From Bacteroidales bacterium UBA6377 (GTDB lineage: Bacteria > Bacteroidota > Bacteroidia > Bacteroidales > UBA932), in assembly GCA_002438805.1 (NCBI GenBank), contig DJQV01000023.1:138839-202838 (forward strand): a stretch of DNA of 64,000 bases. Reading direction: 5' to 3'. Within the stretch, counting starts at the first letter, position 1, and every line of letters starts with the position of its first letter. A model generated the notes under the pieces. That model searched no databases. It worked only from the letters and a program-made list of their open reading frames with translations, and was not told the DNA's origin. The translations under genes and the position numbers were made by a program. Shown here piece after piece: positions 57,492-64,000 of this stretch.

Positions 57492-59188
57492 TATTTTGAT
57501 TCAAGTGTTTTACCGTTGTCTTTGGCGACCGCCTCTTTCCACTTCTCGGTGTATCCCGGCTGGGTCAGGCCGGCAGGGATGCCCTTGGAGTAAGGGGAGT
57601 GGAGGAAATTGCCCTCTGCGTCCTGCGCCTTGACGTTGCCATCGATGAACTTGACGAGCAGCATCTCCTCCAGTTTTGTCCAGTCGGAGAACTGCTTCTG
57701 GGCGGTGTTGACGGAGTATTCGGTGAGAAGCCTTATGGCTTTGCTGCGCTTGCCCCCGTCGAGCATGGCCACAGCCTTGCGGTCCATTTCCGGTATGGCT
57801 GCCGTCATCTGGTGGTTTTCGAACTTGTCTGCGGCCTCGCGTACCACCGGGGCCATCTGGTTGTACATCTTGTAGCAGGCGTTGGCTACGCGGTTGCACA
57901 TCCAGAACTGGGATGTGGCGCTGTAGTGGAGCATGTCTCCGTTGCCCTCGCTGAGGCATTCCGGGACTTCGCTGGCGTTGACATATATAGGGGTGAGGTA
58001 TGATGTGGCGGCATCATCGCAGCCGAACCAGATGAGGGCGCCGACTTCGTCCGGGAGGTATCCGCGTGACTGCGCCACAAACCAGAATCCTGTCTGCTGC
58101 GTAGCGATGGCCCTCTCGTTGACGTAGGTCTTGCCGTCATACTCGAAGCTCATCGGCCTCCAGCGGTATGGCAGGGCGTTGCCGCCCGCTCCGATGTCGG
58201 TGGTCATGTCCATAGGGGTGCCCTCGAAGTGGTCACGCATCACGTCTGCCACGTCTTTCATCGTGATTTTTCTGGACGGCTTGATGAAGAGGGGCATCTC
58301 CCCCGTGAGGTCGTATCCCATGGCGTAGTCTGTCCAGTCCGCGGCGGGGCGTATCGTAAGGGCGCCGTCTTCAGCGGTGTAGGTGAAGCTGCCGTCGCCG
58401 AGGATGTTGAATGCGGCCCAGGCCCTGGCTTCGCAGGCGCGGGCTCCGCTGAAATCGAGCGGGTTGTAGGCGTCGCGGAAGCTGAAGTCCTTGTCCTCGC
58501 CGCTGAACCAGCCTTTTTCTCGTGCGAAACTGATCACGTCAGGGGCGTAGAGGCAGTTCTCCGGGTCGTTGAGGGGGAAGCGGGTGATGCGTGCCTGGTT
58601 GGCGTGGGCGCAGATGTACCCGTCGGGGATGCGCCTTGCGACCCAGACGATGCCCTTGTTGCCCTTTCCCTTGCCTACAAGATCCATCACCCAGGCCTCC
58701 TTGGTGTCGGCGATGGAGAATGTCTCGCCTTCGGAAGGGTAGCCGTAAGTGTTGGCCAGGGAAACTATCGTCTCTATGGCCTCCCGGGCGGTACGTGCCC
58801 TCTGGAGAGTGACATATATCAGTGAGCCGTAATCCATTATGCCCTCAGGATCGGCCTGCTCCTCGCGTCCGCCCCAGGTGGTCTCGGCGATGATGAGTTG
58901 GTGCTCGTTCATGTTGCCCATGGTCTGATATGTCTTGGCAATCTGGGAGATCTGCCCGAGCGGCTTCTGGGTGTCCCATTCGTAGATGTCAAGCATGCTG
59001 CCCGGCTTGAAGCGTCCGGCAGGCGTGAAGTAGAGTTCTCCGTAGAGCAGATGCGAGTCTGCGGCGTATGAGACCATGCAGGAGCCGTCGGCGCTTGCCC
59101 CGGCTGTGATGATGACGTTGGTGCAGGCTTCGGCGCGGTTTGCTGTGAGCAGCGTGGCCAGAAGCAAGAGTGGCAGAATTTTTCTCAT
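57491..59188 (-). CDS. C69-family dipeptidase (PepD-like)
   Basis: 565 residues. The signal peptide ends right before Cys22 (NRAEA-CTNVI), so cleavage exposes the N-terminal catalytic Cys of the Ntn-hydrolase fold. Typical wording is ADSHLLYGELYF, EHQLIIAETTWGGRE and AWVMDLVGKGKG. Hydrolyses dipeptides in the periplasm. First gene of a dipeptidase, sulfatase, alkaline phosphatase operon on the minus strand, which looks like a set of scavenging hydrolases. Confidence 0.92.
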   Translation of the reverse strand: MRKILPLLLLATLLTANRAEACTNVIITAGASADGSCMVSYAADSHLLYGELYFTPAGRFKPGSMLDIYEWDTQKPLGQISQIAKTYQTMGNMNEHQLIIAETTWGGREEQADPEGIMDYGSLIYVTLQRARTAREAIETIVSLANTYGYPSEGETFSIADTKEAWVMDLVGKGKGNKGIVWVARRIPDGYICAHANQARITRFPLNDPENCLYAPDVISFAREKGWFSGEDKDFSFRDAYNPLDFSGARACEARAWAAFNILGDGSFTYTAEDGALTIRPAADWTDYAMGYDLTGEMPLFIKPSRKITMKDVADVMRDHFEGTPMDMTTDIGAGGNALPYRWRPMSFEYDGKTYVNERAIATQQTGFWFVAQSRGYLPDEVGALIWFGCDDAATSYLTPIYVNASEVPECLSEGNGDMLHYSATSQFWMCNRVANACYKMYNQMAPVVREAADKFENHQMTAAIPEMDRKAVAMLDGGKRSKAIRLLTEYSVNTAQKQFSDWTKLEEMLLVKFIDGNVKAQDAEGNFLHSPYSKGIPAGLTQPGYTEKWKEAVAKDNGKTLESK

Positions 59189-59204
59189 TTTATCTTTTCT
59201 TTAT

Positions 59205-59212
59205 TAAATTTG
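59205..59212 (+). promoter_or_regulatory. -7 promoter element for small secreted protein/pheS
   Basis: TAAATTTG, a TAnnTTTG match, gives a start near 59217 and a leader of about 18 nt to the ATG at 59235. Confidence 0.45.
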
Positions 59213-59227
59213 CGGTTTGACAAGATA

Positions 59228-59235
59228 CAAATCTA
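59228..59235 (-). promoter_or_regulatory. -7 promoter element for the dipeptidase operon
   Basis: Minus strand TAGATTTG, a TAnnTTTG match, with start near 59223 and a leader of about 35 nt to the ATG at 59188. It crosses the opposing promoter, so the two units may interfere. Confidence 0.4.
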
Positions 59236-59636
59236 TGAAATTTTTTGGGATTATCATTTTGTTGTGCTTGCCTATCTGCCTTTCCGCCCAGCAGAGTCAG
59301 ACTGACCCTGAGAAGGAGGAGAAGCAGATGCGGACGGCTATAGATGCTCAGATAGAGACATTTACGCGTACCCTTAAGCTTGAGGACTGGCAGATTTTCT
59401 ATCTGGACTCCATCATGACCCATGACTACACCGCGATGAGGGATGAGGTGAAGTCCTTGAGCGAAGCGAAGGTGGGCAATGCCGATGCCTACCAGATGGT
59501 GCAGGACAAGTGGATGGAGAAGATGTATCAGGCTTTTGACAAGGTGCTTGACAGGGACCAGTGGACCAAATATCAGAAGTCCGGGGCCGGGAGGGACAAG
59601 AAAGCCCGCGACAAGCGTGCCGCGAAAAGAAAATAG
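59235..59636 (+). CDS. Small secreted protein of unknown function
   Basis: 133 residues from MKFFGIIILLCLPICLSAQQ; an in-frame ATG 18 bases upstream lies in the promoter region. Signal peptide to about residue 18 (LSA). The mature part is helical and highly charged (PEKEEKQMRTAID, FTRTLKLEDWQIFYLDSIM), ending in a strongly basic tail (RDKKARDKRAAKRK) that could bind nucleic acid or lipid head groups. No family recognised with certainty, though similar short proteins occur in Bacteroidota. pheS follows 3 nt on. Confidence 0.72.
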   Translation: MKFFGIIILLCLPICLSAQQSQTDPEKEEKQMRTAIDAQIETFTRTLKLEDWQIFYLDSIMTHDYTAMRDEVKSLSEAKVGNADAYQMVQDKWMEKMYQAFDKVLDRDQWTKYQKSGAGRDKKARDKRAAKRK

Positions 59637-59639
59637 ATT

Positions 59640-60677
59640 ATGAACAGAGAAGATATAGACAGAGTCCTCTCGGAGCTTTCGGAGCTCAAGTGCAGGACGC
59701 AGAAGGAAGTCGAGGAGGCGCGGGTGCGTTTTCTTGGCAAGAAAGGTGTGATAACCGCTCTTTTTGATGAGTTCCGGGTTGTGGACAAGGAGAAGAAGAA
59801 GGAATTCGGCCGCACACTCAATGAACTCAAGCAGGCGGCTCTCGTCAAGATAGAGCAGCTCCGCGACAGCGTTTCCGATGAGGGAGCGGCAGAAGGAGCA
59901 AAAGAAGACCTTACGATGCCGGGGGATCCGTACAAACTCGGGTCAAGGCATCCTGTATCCATCGTCCGTCAGGAGATAGTGGACATCTTCCGCAAGTTCG
60001 GCTATGATGTCGCCGAGGGTCCGGAGATAGAGGATGACTACCATGTCTTCGAGGCCCTGAACTTCCCTCCGAACCATCCTGCCCGTGACATGCAGGATAC
60101 TTTCTTCGTGTCCACGGGACATCCCAATCCGCTGCTTCTCCGCACACATACATCAAGCGTGCAGGTACGCACCATGGAGTCCCAGAAAGTTCCTATCAGG
60201 GTCGTTTGTCCTGGAAGAGTGTTCCGCAACGAGGCCATCAGCGCCCGCGCCCACTGCATCTTCCACCAGATAGAAGGTCTCTATATAGATGAGGGTGTGA
60301 CTTTTGCGGACCTCAAGCAGGCCATTCTCCTGTTTGCCCGCGAGATGTTCGGGCCGGAGACACAGATCCGTATGCGTCCGTCGTATTTCCCGTTCACCGA
60401 GCCTTCCGCCGAAGTTGACGTGAGCTGCAACATCTGCCACGGCAAGGGGTGCAACATCTGTAAAGGCACCGGTTGGCTGGAGATTCTCGGTTGCGGCATG
60501 GTTGACCCCAATGTCTTGAAGGCCAGCGGTATCGACCCGGAGAAGTACAGCGGTTTCGCTTTCGGCATGGGGCTTGAGCGCATCGCGATGCTCAAGTGGA
60601 GGGTAAATGACCTGCGCCATTATTTCGAAAACGACATGCGTTTCCTGTCGGAGTTCGAGTCCGCTCCGGAAGTATAG
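59640..60677 (+). CDS. pheS: Phenylalanyl-tRNA synthetase alpha subunit
   Basis: Charges tRNA-Phe together with PheT, which is not in the window. 345 residues: N-terminal coiled coil (about 1-85), then the class II core with HPARDMQDTF, motif 2 FRNEAISARAHCIFHQIEG, and motif 3 GFAFGMGLERIAML. The stretch CNICHGKGCNICKGTGWLE has two CxxC-type pairs, a zinc-ribbon-like insert seen in a subset of bacterial PheS. The separation of pheS from pheT is common in this phylum. Confidence 0.96.
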   Translation: MNREDIDRVLSELSELKCRTQKEVEEARVRFLGKKGVITALFDEFRVVDKEKKKEFGRTLNELKQAALVKIEQLRDSVSDEGAAEGAKEDLTMPGDPYKLGSRHPVSIVRQEIVDIFRKFGYDVAEGPEIEDDYHVFEALNFPPNHPARDMQDTFFVSTGHPNPLLLRTHTSSVQVRTMESQKVPIRVVCPGRVFRNEAISARAHCIFHQIEGLYIDEGVTFADLKQAILLFAREMFGPETQIRMRPSYFPFTEPSAEVDVSCNICHGKGCNICKGTGWLEILGCGMVDPNVLKASGIDPEKYSGFAFGMGLERIAMLKWRVNDLRHYFENDMRFLSEFESAPEV

Positions 60678-60686
60678 GCTTATAGA

Positions 60687-60714
60687 GGGTCCCGCCTGTT
60701 GACGGGGCGGGCCC
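60687..60714 (+). terminator. GC-rich hairpin after pheS
   Basis: GGG-T-CCCGCC pairs with GGCGGG-CCC around the loop TGTTGACGG (one bulged T). Its 3' arm ends right where the candidate preQ1 aptamer begins. Weak U-tract, so termination may be partial and let the pheS transcript reach the queuosine genes. Confidence 0.5.
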
Positions 60715-60744
60715 TGTGTTCTTGAAACCACGTTAAAAAACAAG
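60715..60744 (+). promoter_or_regulatory. Candidate preQ1-I riboswitch
   Basis: P1: TGTG (60715-60718) with CACG (60729-60732). Loop: TTCTTGAAAC (10 nt). Tail: TTAAAAAACAAG (60733-60744). CTTG in the loop (60721-60724) pairs with CAAG in the tail (60741-60744), giving an H-type pseudoknot with an A-rich strand, as in preQ1-I aptamers. The conserved C before the 3' P1 strand is present. The ATG of a queuosine-precursor transporter follows 4 nt later, so translational control is expected. P1 is shorter than usual (one G-U pair). Confidence 0.55.
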
Positions 60745-60747
60745 AAA

Positions 60748-61443
60748 ATGTCAAAAAAATTCAGCACCAGATTCCTGGTGATGGCAGTCCTGTTTGCGGT
60801 CTGCCTGATTACCTCAAATTTCTTTGTGCCGCGCGTATGGCAGGTGGGCCACCTGCCGTTGCAGCTGTCGGGGGCGGTACTTCTCTTCCCCGTTTCCTAC
60901 ATCCTCAACGACTGCCTCACGGAGGTCTACGGCTACCGTAAGTCGAGACTTGTCATCTTCCTGGCTTTTGCCTTGAGCGCTTTCGTGGCTTTGATGTCCA
61001 CCCTTGTCTGTCTGCTTCCGCCCCCGATCGAAGAGGGCAGCCGGGCTGTGGCGGACAGTTTCGATTCGCTGTTCATGATGGTACCCAAGACCACCATCGC
61101 ATCGCTGCTGGCATTTGTGCTCGGATCCAATTTCAACGCGTTCATCATGAGCAAGATGAAGGTGGCATCGCAGGGGAAGGCTTTCTGGCTCAGGGCCATA
61201 GTGTCTTCTTTGGGCGGTGAACTTCTGGACTCCTGCATCTTCTGCCCGATTGCGTTCTGGGGAATAATGAGCCCGAAGGCGATACTCGGGATCATCCTCA
61301 CCCAGGTCTGCGTCAAGACGCTCTACGAACTTATAGTCCTGCCGCTCACTTCGCTGATAGTCAAGCGCTTGAAGCAGAAGGAGGGGGAGGATACCTACGA
61401 TGTCAACATTTCTTATAACCCTTTCAGATTGTCAGATATATGA
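60748..61443 (+). CDS. yhhQ: Queuosine precursor transporter (YhhQ/QPTR family)
   Basis: 231 residues, about six membrane helices (LVMAVLFAVCLITSNFF, LSGAVLLFPVSYILNDCL, VIFLAFALSAFVALMSTLV, and others). The family motif FPVSYILNDCLTEVYGYRKSR is intact. Takes up preQ0, preQ1 or queuine for queuosine tRNA modification. Coupled by a 4-base overlap to queF, which acts on preQ0. A preQ1-like aptamer lies in the leader. Confidence 0.93.
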   Translation: MSKKFSTRFLVMAVLFAVCLITSNFFVPRVWQVGHLPLQLSGAVLLFPVSYILNDCLTEVYGYRKSRLVIFLAFALSAFVALMSTLVCLLPPPIEEGSRAVADSFDSLFMMVPKTTIASLLAFVLGSNFNAFIMSKMKVASQGKAFWLRAIVSSLGGELLDSCIFCPIAFWGIMSPKAILGIILTQVCVKTLYELIVLPLTSLIVKRLKQKEGEDTYDVNISYNPFRLSDI

Positions 61444-61898
61444 GTGACAGAAACAATGAAGGTCTGTCCGCTCTCGGGCGGAAGACCAGATATAGGGACG
61501 ACTATGCCCCCGAGGTCCTGGAAACCTTCGTCAACAAGCACCAGGGCAACGATTACTGGGTGAGGTTCAACTGTCCCGAGTTCACATCATTGTGCCCTAT
61601 CACCGGACAGCCCGATTTCGCCGAGATACGGATAAGCTACATCCCGGACGTGAAGATGGTGGAGAGCAAGAGCCTCAAACTCTACCTGTTCAGTTTCCGC
61701 AACCATGGAGACTTCCACGAGGACTGTGTCAACATCATCATGAAGGACCTCATCGCACTGATGGATCCCAAGTATATAGAGGTGACCGGACTCTTCACCC
61801 CTCGCGGAGGAATATCCATTTACCCTTATGCCAACTACGGGAGACCGGGGACAAAATATGAGGCTTTGGCGGAGAGGCGATTCGCCGTGCACGAATAG
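61440..61898 (+). CDS. queF: preQ0 reductase (7-cyano-7-deazaguanine reductase)
   Basis: Reduces the nitrile of preQ0 to the amine of preQ1 with NADPH. 152 residues, the short unimodular form. The nucleophilic Cys52 is in FTSLCPITGQPDFAE, the proton donor Asp59 follows, and the QueF motif ESKSLKLYLFSFRNHGDFHE is complete. The transporter upstream probably supplies preQ0 or preQ1. No queC, queD or queE gene lies in the window, so salvage rather than de novo synthesis is possible. Confidence 0.95.
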   Translation: MSDRNNEGLSALGRKTRYRDDYAPEVLETFVNKHQGNDYWVRFNCPEFTSLCPITGQPDFAEIRISYIPDVKMVESKSLKLYLFSFRNHGDFHEDCVNIIMKDLIALMDPKYIEVTGLFTPRGGISIYPYANYGRPGTKYEALAERRFAVHE

Positions 61899-61974
61899 TT
61901 TCCGGCTTTTTTCGTATATTGCTCTCCGGTTCGGCCTTTGCGCCAGACCGGGGACTTCTTAGTAAATGTATTAT

Positions 61975-64000
61975 ATGAAGAAAAATCTGATGTTTTTTGC
62001 GCTTCTCCTGCTGTCTGCGGGAGTGGCTTTTGCACAGAAGAAGCCGCTTGACCACGATGCCTACGATTCGTGGCAGAGGGTGTCCGCCCTCCGGCTGTCA
62101 AACGACGGGGGTCTGCTTGTGTGGCAGGTCTCGCCGCAGGAGGGGGACGGATACCTTGTGCTCCGCAATCTCAAGACGGGTAAGGAAGTCACTATTGAGA
62201 GGGCTTCCGGCTTCGACATGAGCGAGGCCGCCGATTTCGGGGTCTGCAAGATCAGCGCGCCGTTCGCTCTGACGCGCCAGGCCAAGATCGACAAGAAGAA
62301 AAAGGACGAGATGCCCAAGGACACCATAGCCTGCATCAACCTGCGCACTTTTGAGCTGACCCGCATCCCGGACGCTTCCTCGGCCGAGCTCGGCTTCGAC
62401 GCCGCCCCGTTCATCTTCGTCAGCCAGGAGGTAAAAGACAGGAAGGACACCAAATCCCTGCTTGTCCTTGACACCGCCACCGGGGACATCGACACACTCA
62501 AGAACATCGCCTCCTTCGAGGTGGCCAAGTCCGGGGACAAGCTCGCCGTGGCCACCGGCAAGGAGAAGAAGGACTCACTGTCCAAGAACTCCGTCGCCGT
62601 GTATGACCTCGCGGCCGGCACCGTCAAGGAACTTGCCGAGGGCGGCAAGGCCTATGGCGGGCTCTCTTTCAATGATACTGGCGACAAGCTTGTCTTCCTC
62701 TCCACCGACCAGGAGGAGAAACTTGACGGCACGCCGAGATATTCCGTATGGCTCGGGCAGGAGAAAATTCTCAAGAAGGCCACGCGCCGCACTCCTGCTG
62801 TCAAGGAGTTCAGCGCATCGGTTGTGGTGCCGGGTGACTGCGCGTCACTGCCTGAGGGTTGGGTGATAACCAAGACTGCCCGTCCGCGCTTCTCCAACAA
62901 GTCGTCACGTCTCGTGCTGAACCTCTCCGAGTATTTCCCTCCTAAGGACACCACGCTCGTGTCTTTCGAGACTGCCGGGCTGGACATCTGGAACTGGGAC
63001 AGCTACACCCTCCCTCCTATGGCGAAAGCCGGAGCCCGTAAGCAGACCCGTACTGCTGTCGTCAACCTCTCTTCGGCCACTGATCTGCTCGTGCTCTCCG
63101 CCAATGCCAACGACCGCATCAGTTTCTCCGACGGTGCCGAGGGTGATTACGCCATATCCCGGGATTCGGATCCTTATATGCTTGAGTCCCTGTGGGCAGT
63201 CAACAACAAATCTGACTACTCTATGGTGGATCTCCGGGACGGAAGCCGCCGTCCGCTCAAGGACGCGCTGGAGGGGACCACAGCCCTTTCTCCTTTTGGG
63301 AAATATATGGCGTGGTTCGACCCCAAAGACGGGGACTGGTACAGCTGGAACCTGTCCACCGGGGAGATGGTCAACCTCACCGGAGTTCTGGACGTGGCCT
63401 TCTTCGATGAGGAGGACGACCATCCTCTCGGCTGCTTCATCCCTGTTTCATACCCGCGTTGGATCGGCCAGGACGAAGCCCTGCTGATCGGGGACCGTTA
63501 TGACATCTGGAAGTTCTCCCCGGACGGCAAGAAGATCGAGAATCTCACCTCCGGACAGGGCCGCAAGAACCATGTGCGCTACGAGATCCTTGACATCGGC
63601 CGCCATAACGACCCTTACCTCTACCAGAACCCGATGAACTTCCCGAAGAAAGGCAAGCTTTACCTTACCGCTTTCAATGAGGACACTTCCGAGAACGGGT
63701 ATGCCATCGCCAATCTTGCCAAGCCTTCTGCCCCTCAAGGATTTACGGACAAATGGTCTTTCTCTTCGACCATGAAGGCCCAGAATGCCGGGACAATAGT
63801 TTATCTCAAGGGCAACTTCCGCAACCCGATGAATGTCTACGTCACACAGGACGAGTGGAAGGCCTCGGACCGCCTCACGGACCTCAACCCTCAGCAGGCG
63901 GGCTACAACTGGGGTGATGTTCAGCTGGTGCATTGGAACGCCTATGACGGAACCCCGCTCAAAGGCCTGCTCTACACCCCGGACAACCTCGACGCTTCCC
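61975..64000 (+). CDS. S9-family peptidase (prolyl oligopeptidase type), 3' end outside window
   Basis: Open reading frame running off the right edge, 675 residues visible. Signal peptide MKKNLMFFALLLLSAGVAFA. The visible part is mostly the beta-propeller (repeats such as SPFGKYMAWFDPKDGDWYSW and GDRYDIWKFSPDGKKIENL) ending with LVHWNAYDGTPLKGLLYTP, the typical entry to the alpha/beta-hydrolase domain. The catalytic Ser-Asp-His lie beyond the window. The start at 61975 is preferred over the ATG 9 bases upstream because it begins the signal peptide cleanly. Periplasmic peptidase of unknown P1 preference. Confidence 0.9.
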   Translation, partial: MKKNLMFFALLLLSAGVAFAQKKPLDHDAYDSWQRVSALRLSNDGGLLVWQVSPQEGDGYLVLRNLKTGKEVTIERASGFDMSEAADFGVCKISAPFALTRQAKIDKKKKDEMPKDTIACINLRTFELTRIPDASSAELGFDAAPFIFVSQEVKDRKDTKSLLVLDTATGDIDTLKNIASFEVAKSGDKLAVATGKEKKDSLSKNSVAVYDLAAGTVKELAEGGKAYGGLSFNDTGDKLVFLSTDQEEKLDGTPRYSVWLGQEKILKKATRRTPAVKEFSASVVVPGDCASLPEGWVITKTARPRFSNKSSRLVLNLSEYFPPKDTTLVSFETAGLDIWNWDSYTLPPMAKAGARKQTRTAVVNLSSATDLLVLSANANDRISFSDGAEGDYAISRDSDPYMLESLWAVNNKSDYSMVDLRDGSRRPLKDALEGTTALSPFGKYMAWFDPKDGDWYSWNLSTGEMVNLTGVLDVAFFDEEDDHPLGCFIPVSYPRWIGQDEALLIGDRYDIWKFSPDGKKIENLTSGQGRKNHVRYEILDIGRHNDPYLYQNPMNFPKKGKLYLTAFNEDTSENGYAIANLAKPSAPQGFTDKWSFSSTMKAQNAGTIVYLKGNFRNPMNVYVTQDEWKASDRLTDLNPQQAGYNWGDVQLVHWNAYDGTPLKGLLYTPDNLDAS

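Noticed and set aside
1..64000. CRISPR arrays, insertion sequences, prophage or integrase genes
   Set aside because: No regularly spaced repeats, transposase motifs or phage genes were seen by reading; the only repeated short motifs are the dyad pairs and hairpins listed.

Overview
The window is a 64-kb piece of a Bacteroidota chromosome, most likely order Bacteroidales. The support is the gene content: two-gene uxuA/SDR glucuronate pathway, DPP7-type S46 peptidase, fimbrillin-like and DUF5106-like lipoproteins, GH115 glucuronidase, Ser-type sulfatase, FtsX/MacB-type permeases, and an EF-G2-type paralog. It is also supported by Bacteroidota-type promoter elements (-7 TAnnTTTG) and the general lack of Shine-Dalgarno sequences. 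Coding density is high. There is no insertion sequence, prophage or CRISPR array, and no gene-free stretch over 300 bases. The first gene (uxuA) and the last (S9 peptidase) run off the edges.

Layout. 1-1545: end of mannonate dehydratase plus an SDR mannonate oxidoreductase. 1550-4477: large secreted/outer-membrane protein with an HExxH motif. 4532-7840: thioredoxin-like lipoprotein, galM, thyA, folA. 7837-10431: mutS. 10481-14169: glycosyltransferase and YfhO-family membrane protein. 14099-18587 (minus): rnhB, DPP7-like peptidase, mrp, rsmA. 18627-22330: XRE regulator, a small protein, an EF-G paralog with altered GTPase motifs, and a beta-barrel protein. 22327-32316 (minus): adaptor, TolC-like protein, histidine kinase, NtrC-type regulator and two FtsX-type permeases. 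32450-36242: IMPase-like protein, pepP, fabG, comF. 36353-41301 (minus): tRNA-Gly, short clpB, secG, TPR-like protein, lptE and a receiver-less sigma54 activator. 41377-46565: OmpA/TPR lipoprotein, rpsL-rpsG-fusA-rpsJ, tRNA-Met. 46695-54810: fimbrillin/GLUG lipoprotein, GH115, ABC ATPase plus permease, tRNA-Ser. 54891-59188 (minus): C69 dipeptidase, sulfatase, alkaline phosphatase. 59235-64000: small secreted protein, pheS, a candidate preQ1 riboswitch with a queuosine-precursor transporter and queF, then a partial S9 peptidase.

The main discovery candidate is a dispersed sigma54 regulon. Three intergenic regions (25047-25087, 32415-32455, 51404-51444) each carry two 19-bp dyads of form nTGTAAA-N5-TTTACAn whose starts are exactly 22 bp apart. 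Each pair lies 87-89 bp from the -12 G of a sigma54-like box (GGCAC at -24, G-n-T at -12) pointing at an export gene. The three targets are the tandem permeases, the TolC/adaptor pair, and, about 19 kb away, an ABC ATPase with a third permease. The histidine kinase and NtrC-type regulator in the first cluster have their own housekeeping-type promoter and are the obvious controllers. The parts look like one tripartite export machine split over two loci and assembled by shared regulation.

Other points of note: an EF-G paralog with Ala in place of the catalytic His and Tyr in place of the switch I Thr, 24 kb from canonical fusA; a preQ1-I-like pseudoknot directly before the queuosine transporter; a ClpB that lacks its N domain and about 20 residues of AAA-2; several -7 promoter elements placed 5-7 nt before start codons, implying leaderless mRNAs; and non-consensus T loops in two of three tRNAs. 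All calls come from reading the sequence; family assignments rest on motif recognition and no database search was run.
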